From: Mangrovimonas cancribranchiae | GTDB lineage: Bacteria; Bacteroidota; Bacteroidia; Flavobacteriales; Flavobacteriaceae | Assembly: GCF_037126245.1 (NCBI RefSeq) | Contig: NZ_CP136925.1 | Span: 612,001 to 676,000, forward strand | Reading direction: 5' to 3' | Length of the DNA stretch: 64,000 nucleotides | Shown here: positions 50,243-58,818 of the stretch, one piece after another | Numbering within the stretch: the first letter of the stretch is position 1 | Layout: every line of letters starts with the position of its first letter | Notes under the pieces: generated by a model | Told to the model about the DNA's origin: nothing | Seen by the model: only the letters and a program-made list of their open reading frames with translations | Database searches by the model: none | Program-made: the position numbers and the translations under genes

Positions 50243-51385
50243 TTAGTCTTTTAAGACATTTCTTGAAATAACAATTTTTTGAATTTCACTTGTACCTTCA
50301 TAAATTTGAGTGATTTTAGCATCACGCATTAAGCGTTCTACATGGTATTCTTTTACAAAGCCATTACCGCCATGAATTTGAACAGCTTCTACTGTTGTGT
50401 CCATAGCAACTTTACTAGCATATAGTTTAGCCATAGCACTAGATTGGTCGTAATTATTACCTTGGTCTTTATCCCAGGCAGCTTTCATTACTAAATGACG
50501 AGCAGCTTCAATCTCGGTAGCCATATCTGCTAATTTAAATGCAATAGCTTGATGATTACATATTTCAGTACCAAAGGCTTGTCTCTCTTTAGAGTATTTT
50601 AATGCTAGTTCGTATGCGCCAGCAGCAATACCTAGTGCTTGAGAAGCAATTCCAATGCGTCCACCAGAAAGTGTTTTCATGGCAAATTTAAATCCAAAGC
50701 CGTCTTCACCAATGCGGTTTTCTTTAGGTACTTTTACATTGTTAAATTGTAATGTATGCGTGTCGCTACCGCGAATACCTAGCTTGTCTTCTTTTGGGCC
50801 AACATCAAAACCTTCCGTGCCTTTTTCAACAATAAAAGCGTTAATTCCTCTGTGCCCTTTGTCTTTATCTGTTTGTGCAATTACCAGATAAACATCGGCA
50901 CGTCCACCACTAGTAATCCAGTTTTTTGTACCGTTTATAATGTAATGGTCGCCTTTATCTTCGGCGGTTGTTCTTTGTGATGTAGCATCGCTACCAGCTT
51001 CAGGTTCGCTAAGGCAAAAAGCACCTACAAACTCACCAGTAGCTAATTTTGTTAAGTATTTTTGTTTTTGTTCTTCTGTACCAAAGGCTTCCAGACCGTA
51101 GCATACTAAAGAGTTATTTACAGAAACAATAACCGAAGCCGAAGCATCGATTTTAGAAAGTTCCTCCATAATTAAAACGTAAGACGTAGCATCCATACCG
51201 CTACCGCCATATTTTGGGTCTACCATGATTCCCATAAAACCAAGTTCCCCCATTTTTTTTACTAACTCTTGTGGGAATTCTTGTTTTTCATCACGTTCTA
51301 AAACGCCTGGTAAAAGTTCGGTTTTTGCAAAATCGCGAGCAGCGTCGCGAATCATCATATGTTCTTCTGTTAAGCTAAAATCCAT
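50243..51385 (-). CDS. Acyl-CoA dehydrogenase
   Basis: 380 residues, standard length. AFCLSEPEAGSDATSQRTTA and NGTKNWITSGGRADVY are the FAD/substrate beta-domain motifs, LSGGRIGIASQALGIAAGAY the C-terminal helix, QIHGGNGFVKEYHVERLMRD the FAD-binding region, and YEGTSEIQKIVISRNVL includes the catalytic Glu of short/medium-chain enzymes. It introduces the alpha-beta double bond in acyl-CoA and passes electrons to ETF. It is monocistronic with a full promoter and terminator. Chain-length preference is not readable. Confidence 0.94.
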   Translation of the reverse strand: MDFSLTEEHMMIRDAARDFAKTELLPGVLERDEKQEFPQELVKKMGELGFMGIMVDPKYGGSGMDATSYVLIMEELSKIDASASVIVSVNNSLVCYGLEAFGTEEQKQKYLTKLATGEFVGAFCLSEPEAGSDATSQRTTAEDKGDHYIINGTKNWITSGGRADVYLVIAQTDKDKGHRGINAFIVEKGTEGFDVGPKEDKLGIRGSDTHTLQFNNVKVPKENRIGEDGFGFKFAMKTLSGGRIGIASQALGIAAGAYELALKYSKERQAFGTEICNHQAIAFKLADMATEIEAARHLVMKAAWDKDQGNNYDQSSAMAKLYASKVAMDTTVEAVQIHGGNGFVKEYHVERLMRDAKITQIYEGTSEIQKIVISRNVLKD

Positions 51386-51428
51386 AAGCCTATGTATAGT
51401 GAATTATTAATTTGATAAAAAATGTTGT

Positions 51429-51459
51429 CAAAGATAGCTTTTTAATGTGATTTTTTCAA
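51429..51459 (-). promoter_or_regulatory. Promoter of the acyl-CoA dehydrogenase gene
   Basis: Minus-strand TTG (51459-51457), exactly 20 nt, then TATCTTTG (51436-51429). This fits the Bacteroidota -33/-7 promoter completely. It starts about 43 nt before the ATG. Confidence 0.7.
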
Positions 51460-51483
51460 TAAGGATTTCTATTTTTACCGAAT

Positions 51484-52551
51484 ATGTTAAAGGAAGATTA
51501 TAATGTAATAGGTGTTATGTCTGGGACATCTTTAGATGGCGTAGATTTAGTTTACGTGAATTTTAAGGTGAATGATGGAATTTGGTCTTTTAATTGCCTT
51601 GATAAAGAGACTGTTTCGTATACTAAAAGCTGGGTGCAAAGACTTAAAAATCTAACTGAGCTCTCCGAAAAAGACTTACAACAAGTTGATTGTGATTATA
51701 CTGTTTATTTAGCTGAAATTATTGATGAGTTTATCAATAAGTATAAACTAAAGTATATAGATGCTGTATGTTCTCATGGTCATACAGCTTTACATCAACC
51801 TCACAATGGATTTACATATCAAATAGGTAATAAGAAGCTATTAGCTGAAAAATTAAACCAAGTTGTAGTTTGTGACTTTAGAGTTCAGGATGTGTCTTTA
51901 GGTGGGGAAGGAGCGCCGCTAGTGCCTGTTGGAGATAAGCTATTATTTAACGATTTTGATTTTTGCGTAAACTTAGGAGGTTTTGCTAATATTTCAACCA
52001 AAATAAATAATGAGAGAATTGCTTACGATATCTGCCCAGTTAACATAGTACTAAATTATTATGTTGATCAATTAGGTTTTGCTTATGATAATCAAGGAAA
52101 AATAGCTTCCTCTGGAACAGTAAATAAAACATTGCTTGAAGAACTTAATAATTTGGAATTCTATAAAAAAAGTTCGCCTAAATCTTTAGGGTTAGAATGG
52201 GTGAAAGCCATTTTTATTCCTATTGTAGAATCATACAACCTACAAGTTAAAGATGTGCTTTCTACCGTGTGTGAGCATGTTGCTGTTCAAATTGCTATGG
52301 CGGTAAACCATAAAAAATGTGCAAAGGTTTTAATTACTGGAGGAGGTGCATATAATACATATTTAATAGAACGATTAAAATCGATGACATCACAAGAGAT
52401 CGTTATTCCAAAAAATGTAATAGTAGATTTTAAAGAAGCTATTGTTTTTGGTTTGTTAGGTGTCTTAAAATTACGTAATGAAATTAATTGCCTATCAAGT
52501 GTTACAGGCGCGAAATATAATCATAGTTCAGGAACAATTTTTAAACCTTAA
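51484..52551 (+). CDS. anmK: Anhydro-N-acetylmuramic acid kinase
   Basis: 355 residues. VIGVMSGTSLDGVDLVYVNF at the start is the ASKHA-fold phosphate-binding signature. SHGHTALHQP, GGEGAPLVPVGDKLLF and NLGGFANIS are further conserved blocks, and ITGGGAYNTYLIERL binds ATP near the C-terminus. The enzyme opens and phosphorylates 1,6-anhydro-MurNAc, recycling peptidoglycan fragments in the cytosol. It is divergent from the acyl-CoA dehydrogenase across 98 bp that also hold that gene's promoter. Confidence 0.95.
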   Translation: MLKEDYNVIGVMSGTSLDGVDLVYVNFKVNDGIWSFNCLDKETVSYTKSWVQRLKNLTELSEKDLQQVDCDYTVYLAEIIDEFINKYKLKYIDAVCSHGHTALHQPHNGFTYQIGNKKLLAEKLNQVVVCDFRVQDVSLGGEGAPLVPVGDKLLFNDFDFCVNLGGFANISTKINNERIAYDICPVNIVLNYYVDQLGFAYDNQGKIASSGTVNKTLLEELNNLEFYKKSSPKSLGLEWVKAIFIPIVESYNLQVKDVLSTVCEHVAVQIAMAVNHKKCAKVLITGGGAYNTYLIERLKSMTSQEIVIPKNVIVDFKEAIVFGLLGVLKLRNEINCLSSVTGAKYNHSSGTIFKP

Positions 52552-52589
52552 ATTTATTGAAAATTTAATATTTAAGGTGTAGAGTTTTA

Positions 52590-52597
52590 TATATTTG
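52590..52597 (+). promoter_or_regulatory. Candidate promoter -7 element for the Glu/Leu/Phe/Val dehydrogenase gene (TATATTTG)
   Basis: TATATTTG matches TAnnTTTG, 22 nt before the ATG. It could drive the run gdh-nhaD-exbB-exbD-tonB-folC. Confidence 0.45.
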
Positions 52598-52619
52598 TTA
52601 ACTAGAATAACTAACCTAA

Positions 52620-53846
52620 ATGAAAGACTTACTTCAAAAGTACGAAGCGAAAGAACCCGAAATAATTTTTAACTGGAAAGACCCTGAAACAGAGGCCGAA
52701 GGCTGGACTGTTATCAACTCGTTACGAGGTGGTGCCGCTGGTGGAGGTACTAGAATGCGACAAGGTTTAGATATGAATGAAGTGTTATCTCTTGCTAAAA
52801 CAATGGAGATAAAATTCACCGTTTCTGGTCCGCCAATTGGTGGCGCAAAATCAGGAATTAATTTTGATCCAAACGATCCTAGAAAAAAAGGTGTTTTAGA
52901 GCGTTGGTATAAAGCGGTTTCACCTTTATTAAAAAGTTACTATGGTACAGGAGGCGATTTAAATGTTGATGAAATCCATGAAGTCATTCCAATTACCGAA
53001 GAAAGTGGTGTTTGGCATCCTCAAGAGGGCGTTTTTAGTGGGCATTTTAAACCAACCGATGCTGATAAAATTAATAGAATTGGGCAGTTAAGACAAGGTG
53101 TAATTAAAGTTTTAGAAAATCCTAATTTCTCACCTTGTGTGGCTAGAAAATATACTGTGGCCGATATGATTACCGGTTATGGTGTGGCCGAAGCTGTAAA
53201 ACAATATTACAGCATTTATGGTGGAACAGTAGAAGGTAAACGTGCCATTGTTCAAGGTTTTGGTAATGTTGGCTCTGCAGCAGCGTTTTATTTAAGTCAA
53301 ATGGGCGCTAAAATAGTAGGTATTATAGATATTTCTGGTGGCTTAATAAATAAAGACGGCTTTACCTTTGAAGAAATAACAGAACTCTTCTTATCTAAAA
53401 AAGGAAATAAACTGCAAGCAGATAACTTAATTCCTTTCGAAGACATGAAAGAGAAAATTTGGTCTCTCGAAACCGAAATTTTTGCACCATGTGCAGCTTC
53501 AAGATTAATAACAAAAGCGCAAATAGATGAAATGATTAGCACAGGTTTAGAAGTGATTTCATGTGGCGCTAACGTACCTTTTGCTGATAAGGAAATCTTT
53601 TTTGGACCTATTATGGAGCATACCGATAATAAAGTCAGTTTAATTCCAGACTTTATTTCTAATTGTGGTATGGCCAGAGTTTTTGCTTACTTTATGGAAC
53701 GAAGAGTACAAATGACAGATGAAGCTATTTTTAAAGACACCTCGCAAACTATAGAAGCAGCACTAAGAAAAGTACACGAAAAAAATAAATCTAAAACCGG
53801 AATTAGTAATACGGCTTTTGAAATAGCCTTAAGCCAACTTGTTTAA
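52620..53846 (+). CDS. Glu/Leu/Phe/Val dehydrogenase
   Basis: 408 residues. SLRGGAAGGGTRMRQG and SGPPIGGAKSGINFDP (with the catalytic Lys) form the dimerisation/substrate domain; GFGNVGSAAAFYLSQMGAK is the NAD(P)-binding Rossmann loop; PCAASRLITKAQ and ISCGANVPF follow. It oxidatively deaminates an amino acid to the 2-oxo acid, or runs in reverse to fix ammonia. Whether glutamate or a branched/aromatic amino acid is the substrate is not clear from the motif set. nhaD starts 9 bp later. Confidence 0.9.
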   Translation: MKDLLQKYEAKEPEIIFNWKDPETEAEGWTVINSLRGGAAGGGTRMRQGLDMNEVLSLAKTMEIKFTVSGPPIGGAKSGINFDPNDPRKKGVLERWYKAVSPLLKSYYGTGGDLNVDEIHEVIPITEESGVWHPQEGVFSGHFKPTDADKINRIGQLRQGVIKVLENPNFSPCVARKYTVADMITGYGVAEAVKQYYSIYGGTVEGKRAIVQGFGNVGSAAAFYLSQMGAKIVGIIDISGGLINKDGFTFEEITELFLSKKGNKLQADNLIPFEDMKEKIWSLETEIFAPCAASRLITKAQIDEMISTGLEVISCGANVPFADKEIFFGPIMEHTDNKVSLIPDFISNCGMARVFAYFMERRVQMTDEAIFKDTSQTIEAALRKVHEKNKSKTGISNTAFEIALSQLV

Positions 53847-53855
53847 AAAATAATT

Positions 53856-55250
53856 ATGGAAGCAATCATTATTAGTGTATTCGTCGTTGGTTATTTAGCC
53901 ATTACACTAGAACACAATTTAAAAATTGATAAACTTATCCCAGCTTTGGTTATGATGGCTATTTGTTGGGCTCTAATAGCATTAGGATTAGATCACTTTA
54001 CCCAATGGTTTGATTCTGGAAAGCATGCTTTATTAGATAACTTTGGTTTATTAGCGCATGAAGAAAAAATGCATCTTATGGAAGAAACGCTGTTGCACCA
54101 TTTGGGCAAAACAGCCGAAATTCTAGTATTCCTTTTAGGCGCTATGACTATAGTTGAAATTATCGATTATTTTGATGGCTTCTCAACAATTAAAAATTAT
54201 GTAAAAACAAAAAGTAAAAAGCGAATCTTATGGATTTTTGCTTTTCTGGCTTTCTTTCTATCGGCTATCATCGATAACTTAACAGCAACAATTGTATTAA
54301 TTTCCATACTTCAAAAACTAATAAACGATAGAAATGTTCGTATTTGGTATGCTGGGTTAATCGTAATAGCCGCTAATGCAGGTGGAGCTTGGTCTCCAAT
54401 AGGCGATGTAACAACCACTATGTTGTGGATAGGTAATAAAGTAACAACAGGACACTTGTTTGTATATCTATTTATTCCATCGTTGTTATGTATGTTGGTT
54501 CCTGTATTTATTGCCTCTTTTTTACCAGCATTTAGAGGAGAATTGGAAGGTCAAGACGACAGTAATGATAAACCTAAAAACAAGTTTAGTTCTACAATGT
54601 TGTATTTAGGATTAGGCGGCATTGTTTCGGTTCCTATATTTAAAACCGTTACACATTTACCTCCTTATGTAGGAATGATGTTGGCTTTAGGTGTAGTTGC
54701 CATTTTTGCCGAAATTTATAGTAATACTAAGTTTGCCATGTCTTTTGATACTACAGGAGATGCAGATCACCAAGGGCATCATAGTCCTGTGCATCATTCA
54801 TTATCAAAAATTGAAATGCCAAGTATTTTATTTTTCTTAGGAATTTTAATGGCCGTTGCTGCCTTAGAATCTTTAGGAATCTTATTTGGTTTTGCAGAAT
54901 CATTACAAGAAAATATGCCGATGTTAGGAACCGAATTACACCATGAAGGTGTTTCTGATTTAGTTGTGCTTTTATTAGGTGTAGGATCGGCTGTAATTGA
55001 TAATGTACCATTGGTAGCGGCTAGTTTAGGAATGTTCTCTGTACCTACCGATAACGAATTGTGGCACTTTATAGCCTATTCAGCAGGAACAGGAGGAAGT
55101 ATGTTAATTATTGGTTCTGCTGCTGGTGTTGTGGCTATGGGTATGGAAAAGATTGATTTCTTCTGGTACCTGAAAAAAATTGCTTGGTTGGCATTAGTAG
55201 GGTTTTTAGTAGGCGCTGTCGCATTTATGTTTACAAGAACAATTTTTTAA
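53856..55250 (+). CDS. nhaD: Sodium/proton antiporter NhaD
   Basis: 464 residues with about 12 hydrophobic segments and short polar loops, including a His-rich insert (DHQGHHSPVHHSL, about 304-316). Conserved regions include DNLTATIVLISILQKLIND, NAGGAWSPIGDVTTTMLWIG and IDNVPLVAASLGMF. NhaD-type antiporters expel Na+ (and Li+) in exchange for H+ across the inner membrane in marine and halophilic bacteria. It lies between the dehydrogenase and the exbB gene on the same strand. Confidence 0.92.
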   Translation: MEAIIISVFVVGYLAITLEHNLKIDKLIPALVMMAICWALIALGLDHFTQWFDSGKHALLDNFGLLAHEEKMHLMEETLLHHLGKTAEILVFLLGAMTIVEIIDYFDGFSTIKNYVKTKSKKRILWIFAFLAFFLSAIIDNLTATIVLISILQKLINDRNVRIWYAGLIVIAANAGGAWSPIGDVTTTMLWIGNKVTTGHLFVYLFIPSLLCMLVPVFIASFLPAFRGELEGQDDSNDKPKNKFSSTMLYLGLGGIVSVPIFKTVTHLPPYVGMMLALGVVAIFAEIYSNTKFAMSFDTTGDADHQGHHSPVHHSLSKIEMPSILFFLGILMAVAALESLGILFGFAESLQENMPMLGTELHHEGVSDLVVLLLGVGSAVIDNVPLVAASLGMFSVPTDNELWHFIAYSAGTGGSMLIIGSAAGVVAMGMEKIDFFWYLKKIAWLALVGFLVGAVAFMFTRTIF

Positions 55251-55291
55251 CAAAAAATCAGTTATAATAGTTTTATAAGATTCATTAATTT

Positions 55292-55996
55292 ATGATATAT
55301 ACAATAATTCAAGAAGCTCAAGAAGGTGCCGAGCTATTACCAGAAGGCGAAGAGTCTGTCGAAAAAACGTTATCTATAATCGAATTGATTGGTAGTGGTG
55401 GAACAGCAGGTCAAATTATTATAGGGTTGTTATTTATTTTATTAGTAGGCGCTTGTTATATTTATTTCGAGCGTTTATTTGCCATAAAAGCAGCTTCAAA
55501 AATAGATGCCAATTTTATGAATCAGATTAAAGATCATGTTAGTAATGGTAAAATAGATTCGGCTCAAATGTTGTGTGCTCAAGTAAACTCGCCAGTTTCA
55601 AGACTAATTAATAAAGGAATTACACGTATTGGTAAACCTTTAGAAGATATTAATACAGCCATTGAAAATGCAGGTAGATTAGAAGTCTACAACCTAGAAA
55701 AGAATGTAAGTATTCTAGCAACTATTTCTGGTGCAGCTCCTATGATTGGTTTTCTTGGTACAGTTATTGGAATGATATTATCCATATTTGAAATTGCAAA
55801 TTCAGGAGGACAAATTGATATTAAACTTCTAGCAGATGGTTTATATACAGCAATGACAACCACAGTAGCTGGTTTAATAGTGGGTATAGTTGGTTATATC
55901 GCTTACAACCATTTAGTGGTTAAAACCGATAAAGTGGTATACCAAATGGAAGCTAATTCCCTAGAGTTTTTAGATCACTTAAACGAGCCTATCTAA
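55292..55996 (+). CDS. exbB: MotA/TolQ/ExbB proton channel family protein
   Basis: 234 residues with three membrane segments (about 48-66, 150-172 and 190-212). The conserved block SILATISGAAPMIGFLGTVIGMILS followed by GLYTAMTTTVAGLIVGIVGYIAYN is the TolQ/ExbB channel signature. It forms the ion channel stator with ExbD and energises a TonB-like protein. Its stop is directly followed by the exbD ATG. Confidence 0.92.
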   Translation: MIYTIIQEAQEGAELLPEGEESVEKTLSIIELIGSGGTAGQIIIGLLFILLVGACYIYFERLFAIKAASKIDANFMNQIKDHVSNGKIDSAQMLCAQVNSPVSRLINKGITRIGKPLEDINTAIENAGRLEVYNLEKNVSILATISGAAPMIGFLGTVIGMILSIFEIANSGGQIDIKLLADGLYTAMTTTVAGLIVGIVGYIAYNHLVVKTDKVVYQMEANSLEFLDHLNEPI

Positions 55997-56389
55997 ATGA
56001 ATTTAAGAGGAAGAAATAAAGTAACCCCCGAATTTAATATGTCGTCTATGACCGACATTGTATTCCTGTTGCTTATCTTTTTTATGCTAGCATCTACTTT
56101 GGTAACAACCAATGCAATAGACATTTTATTACCAAAAGCCAGTGGAAAAACCGAAAATAAAAAATCGGTAGCTGTTAGTATCAAGAAAGATTTAACATAT
56201 TATATCGACCAAAGAAGAGTAGGCGTTAGTGTTCTTGAAAACGAACTTATTAATGCGCTTTCTGGAGATTCGCAACCTACCATTGTTTTAAGAGCCGAAA
56301 AATCGGTGCCTGTAGATAATGTAGTTAAGGTTATGGATATTGCAAATAGAAATAAATTTAAGGTTATACTAGCTGTAAAACCTAATTAA
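55997..56389 (+). CDS. exbD: ExbD/TolR family biopolymer transport protein
   Basis: 130 residues. FNMSSMTDIVFLLLIFFMLAS is the single membrane helix with the conserved Asp that binds the translocated ion (VTPEFNMSSMTDIVFLLLIF). A periplasmic domain ends in VMDIANRNKFKVILAVK. It pairs with ExbB to couple ion flow to a TonB-like arm. It is directly adjacent to exbB and one base before the TonB-like gene. Confidence 0.93.
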   Translation: MNLRGRNKVTPEFNMSSMTDIVFLLLIFFMLASTLVTTNAIDILLPKASGKTENKKSVAVSIKKDLTYYIDQRRVGVSVLENELINALSGDSQPTIVLRAEKSVPVDNVVKVMDIANRNKFKVILAVKPN

Positions 56390-56390
56390 C

Positions 56391-57236
56391 ATGAAGTACC
56401 TCGAGACCAAGCACGAAAGAAACTCAGCAAAAATTACGGTATTAATTACGGTAATTTTACTGCTGTTGCTATTTGTCGTTGGTCCGCCTTATATGGATCC
56501 GCCAGTAGAGTATGGCGTAGCTGTTAATTTTGGGACTACAGACTTTGGCTCAGGACAAGTACAGCCCAAAAAACCTGTAAAATCTGAACCTGAAGTAGTC
56601 GAGCAACCACCTCAAGAAACTGTTTCAGAAACCACACCATCAACTTCTTCAGAAGCTAAAGAAGAAGTTATGACTCAAGAAACTGCAGAATCTATAGCTA
56701 TAAAAAAACAAAAAGAAGCTGAAGCTAAGGCAAAAGCAGAGGCCGAAGCCAAAGCTAAAGCCGAAGCCGAGCGTATTGCCAAAGAAAAAAGAGAACAAGA
56801 AGAGAAGAAAAAGAAACTCGATGCTCTTATTGGTGGCGTTAGTAAATCTGAAGGTGTTACTGGTAGCGAAGGTAACGATAACCAAGCAGGAGATAAAGGG
56901 CAATTAGATGGCGACCCTTATGCGCCAAGTTATTTTGGCGATCCAGGTAGCGGTAATGGCGGTGTTGGCTATGGCTTAAACGGTCGCGGTAAAGCTACTT
57001 ACAATACCTTAAGACAAGATTGTAATGAAAGTGGTATGGTAATCGTTAAGATTATTGTAAACCGCAAAGGAAATGTAATTCAAGCAACACCAGGAGTTAA
57101 AGGAACTACTAATACTGCGTCTTGCTTGTTAGAGCCAGCAAAAAAAATAGCATTGTCTCATAAATGGCGACCAGATGCGAATGCGCCAGCCAAACAAATA
57201 GGCTTTGTGAAAGTAAACTTCAATTTAGGACAGTAA
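56391..57236 (+). CDS. TonB/TolA-like energy transducer
   Basis: 281 residues. One membrane helix (about 15-33), then a Pro/Glu-rich stretch (VKSEPEVVEQPPQETVSETT), an Ala/Lys/Glu helix (KEAEAKAKAEAEAKAKAEAE) like TolA, a Gly/Ser linker, and a C-terminal beta domain (RQDCNESGMVIVKIIVNRKG then LSHKWRPDANAPAKQIGFV) typical of TonB C-terminal folds. Together with ExbB/ExbD it should span the periplasm and drive outer-membrane uptake or envelope constriction. TonB versus TolA cannot be decided. Confidence 0.88.
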   Translation: MKYLETKHERNSAKITVLITVILLLLLFVVGPPYMDPPVEYGVAVNFGTTDFGSGQVQPKKPVKSEPEVVEQPPQETVSETTPSTSSEAKEEVMTQETAESIAIKKQKEAEAKAKAEAEAKAKAEAERIAKEKREQEEKKKKLDALIGGVSKSEGVTGSEGNDNQAGDKGQLDGDPYAPSYFGDPGSGNGGVGYGLNGRGKATYNTLRQDCNESGMVIVKIIVNRKGNVIQATPGVKGTTNTASCLLEPAKKIALSHKWRPDANAPAKQIGFVKVNFNLGQ

Positions 57237-57244
57237 GCCGTCCC

Positions 57245-58468
57245 ATGACTTATCAAGAAACTATAAAATGGCTATTTTCCAGATTACCTATGTATCAAAG
57301 GCAAGGGAAGTCGGCATATAAAGCCGATTTAAGTAATACGCTTACATTAGCCGCTCATTTAAATCACCCAGAACAACACTTAAAGACCATTCACGTTGCA
57401 GGAACAAATGGCAAAGGTTCCACAGCTAATATGCTAGCATCAATATATCAAGAAGCAGGATACAAAACGGGCTTATTCACATCGCCACATTTAAAAGATT
57501 ATAGAGAGCGTATAAGAATTAACGGAACCCCCTTAAGTAAACAGTTTGTTATTGGTTTTGTTAAACGAAACAAAGCATTTTTAGAAAAAGAATCGTTGTC
57601 ATTTTTTGAAATGACTACCTTAATGGCTTTTGACTATTTCTCTAAAAAGAATGTTGATATAGCTATCATAGAAGTTGGTTTAGGAGGCCGATTAGATTCC
57701 ACAAATATTATACAACCATTAATGTCTGTTATTACCAATATTGGTTTAGATCATACACAGTTTTTAGGGAATGATTTGCCGACTATAGCTAAGGAAAAAG
57801 CCGGTATTATTAAAAGAAAAACGCCTGTTGTTATTGGTGAAACACAAAAAGAAACACAAGCTGTTTTTAAGGCAATAGCGGCAGAGAAAGCATCACCAAT
57901 TTATTTTGCTGACCAATTGCAAGAAAAGCTATCTTATAAAAGTGATTTGTTGGGAGCATATCAACAAAAAAATATAAAAACAGTGGTGCAAGTAATAACT
58001 GTTTTAAATGAAGTATCTTCTTTTAAGGTGTCAAATGATAATATAAAGCAAGGTTTTCTTCATGTTGCAAAAAATACAGGTTTAAAAGGCAGGTGGCAAG
58101 TGTTACAGCATAATCCAAAGGTTATTTGTGATACAGTTCATAATGCAGAAGGGCTTTCGCTAGTGATTAATCAATTAATGAAAGAGTCATTTAACAGTTT
58201 GCATATTGTTTTTGGTGTTGTAAACGATAAAGATTTAACTTCTTTGTTTACTATTTTACCCAAACAAGCAACTTATTATTTATGTAAGCCAGATATTCCA
58301 CGAGGTATGGATGAAAAAAAATTAAAAAGTGAATTTGATAAAGCTAATTTTATGTCTAAAATATACGGCAGTGTAAATCAGGCGTTTTCAAGCGCAAAAG
58401 AGCAAGCTAAAGAGGACGATTTAATTTTTGTAGGCGGAAGCACGTTTACTGTAGCCGAAATAATTTAA
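57245..58468 (+). CDS. folC: Folylpolyglutamate synthase / dihydrofolate synthase
   Basis: 407 residues from ATG 57245. An upstream in-frame start would add 27 residues made of the TonB-like gene in another frame, so it is not used. VAGTNGKGSTANMLASI is the P-loop; TSPHLKDYRERIRING the folate-site loop; EVGLGGRLDSTNII and ITNIGLDHTQFLG the Mur-ligase-like core. DTVHNAEGL and FGVVNDKD lie in the C-terminal Rossmann part. It adds glutamate to (dihydro)folates. It starts 8 bp after the TonB-like stop. Confidence 0.94.
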   Translation: MTYQETIKWLFSRLPMYQRQGKSAYKADLSNTLTLAAHLNHPEQHLKTIHVAGTNGKGSTANMLASIYQEAGYKTGLFTSPHLKDYRERIRINGTPLSKQFVIGFVKRNKAFLEKESLSFFEMTTLMAFDYFSKKNVDIAIIEVGLGGRLDSTNIIQPLMSVITNIGLDHTQFLGNDLPTIAKEKAGIIKRKTPVVIGETQKETQAVFKAIAAEKASPIYFADQLQEKLSYKSDLLGAYQQKNIKTVVQVITVLNEVSSFKVSNDNIKQGFLHVAKNTGLKGRWQVLQHNPKVICDTVHNAEGLSLVINQLMKESFNSLHIVFGVVNDKDLTSLFTILPKQATYYLCKPDIPRGMDEKKLKSEFDKANFMSKIYGSVNQAFSSAKEQAKEDDLIFVGGSTFTVAEII

Positions 58469-58485
58469 TTTTTTTTCGAAAAAAG

Positions 58486-58516
58486 TTTTGCAATATTAAA
58501 AACTGCATTATATTTG
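58486..58516 (+). promoter_or_regulatory. Promoter of the tRNA-Val pair
   Basis: TTTTG (58486-58490), an 18-nt spacer and TATATTTG (58509-58516) match the Bacteroidota promoter pattern and lie 16 nt before the first tRNA. Confidence 0.55.
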
Positions 58517-58532
58517 CAATCCCATTACGGAA

Positions 58533-58607
58533 GGGCGCGTAGCTCAGTTGGTTCAGAGCACTTGGTTTACACCCAAGGGGTCAGGGGTTCGAATCCCTTC
58601 GCGCCCA
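58533..58607 (+). tRNA. tRNA-Val (TAC)
   Basis: 75 nt. The acceptor stem GGGCGCG (58533-58539) pairs with CGCGCCC (58600-58606), discriminator A. The anticodon stem CTTGG/CCAAG encloses TTTACAC with anticodon TAC. The T-arm holds GGTTCGAATCC. No complete CCA is encoded. It reads GUA/GUG valine codons. Confidence 0.95.
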
Positions 58608-58615
58608 CAAAAATT

Positions 58616-58647
58616 AAAAGGTCTGTTATTGTAACAGACCTTTTTTT
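58616..58647 (+). terminator. Rho-independent terminator between the two tRNA-Val genes
   Basis: A 13-bp perfect stem AAAAGGTCTGTTA / TAACAGACCTTTT with a 3-nt loop is followed by T residues to 58647. The second tRNA begins at 58650, only 2 nt later. Confidence 0.85.
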
Positions 58648-58649
58648 AT

Positions 58650-58724
58650 GGGTCATTAACTCAGTTGGTTTAGAGTGTTACCTTGACAGGGTAGAAGTCA
58701 CTGGTTCGAATCCAGTATGACCCA
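58650..58724 (+). tRNA. tRNA-Val (GAC)
   Basis: 75 nt. The acceptor stem GGGTCAT (58650-58656) pairs with ATGACCC (58717-58723), discriminator A. The anticodon stem TTACC/GGTAG encloses TTGACAG, anticodon GAC. T-arm has CTGGTTCGAATCCAG. It decodes GUC/GUU. A weak imperfect hairpin with AAAGAAA/TTTCTTT arms follows (about 58728-58770). Confidence 0.95.
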
Positions 58725-58818
58725 CTAAAAGAAATCTAAGTGCTAAACTTTAGGATTTTTAGTTTCTTTCATCAAAAAAATCTTCTATTTTTATCTACTA
58801 GATAGTAATGTGTAGATT

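Noticed and set aside
57164-57244. N-terminal extension of folC by 27 codons
   Set aside because: The extension is the TonB-like gene read in another frame (MATRCECASQ...), and FolC homologues start at MTYQETIKWL.
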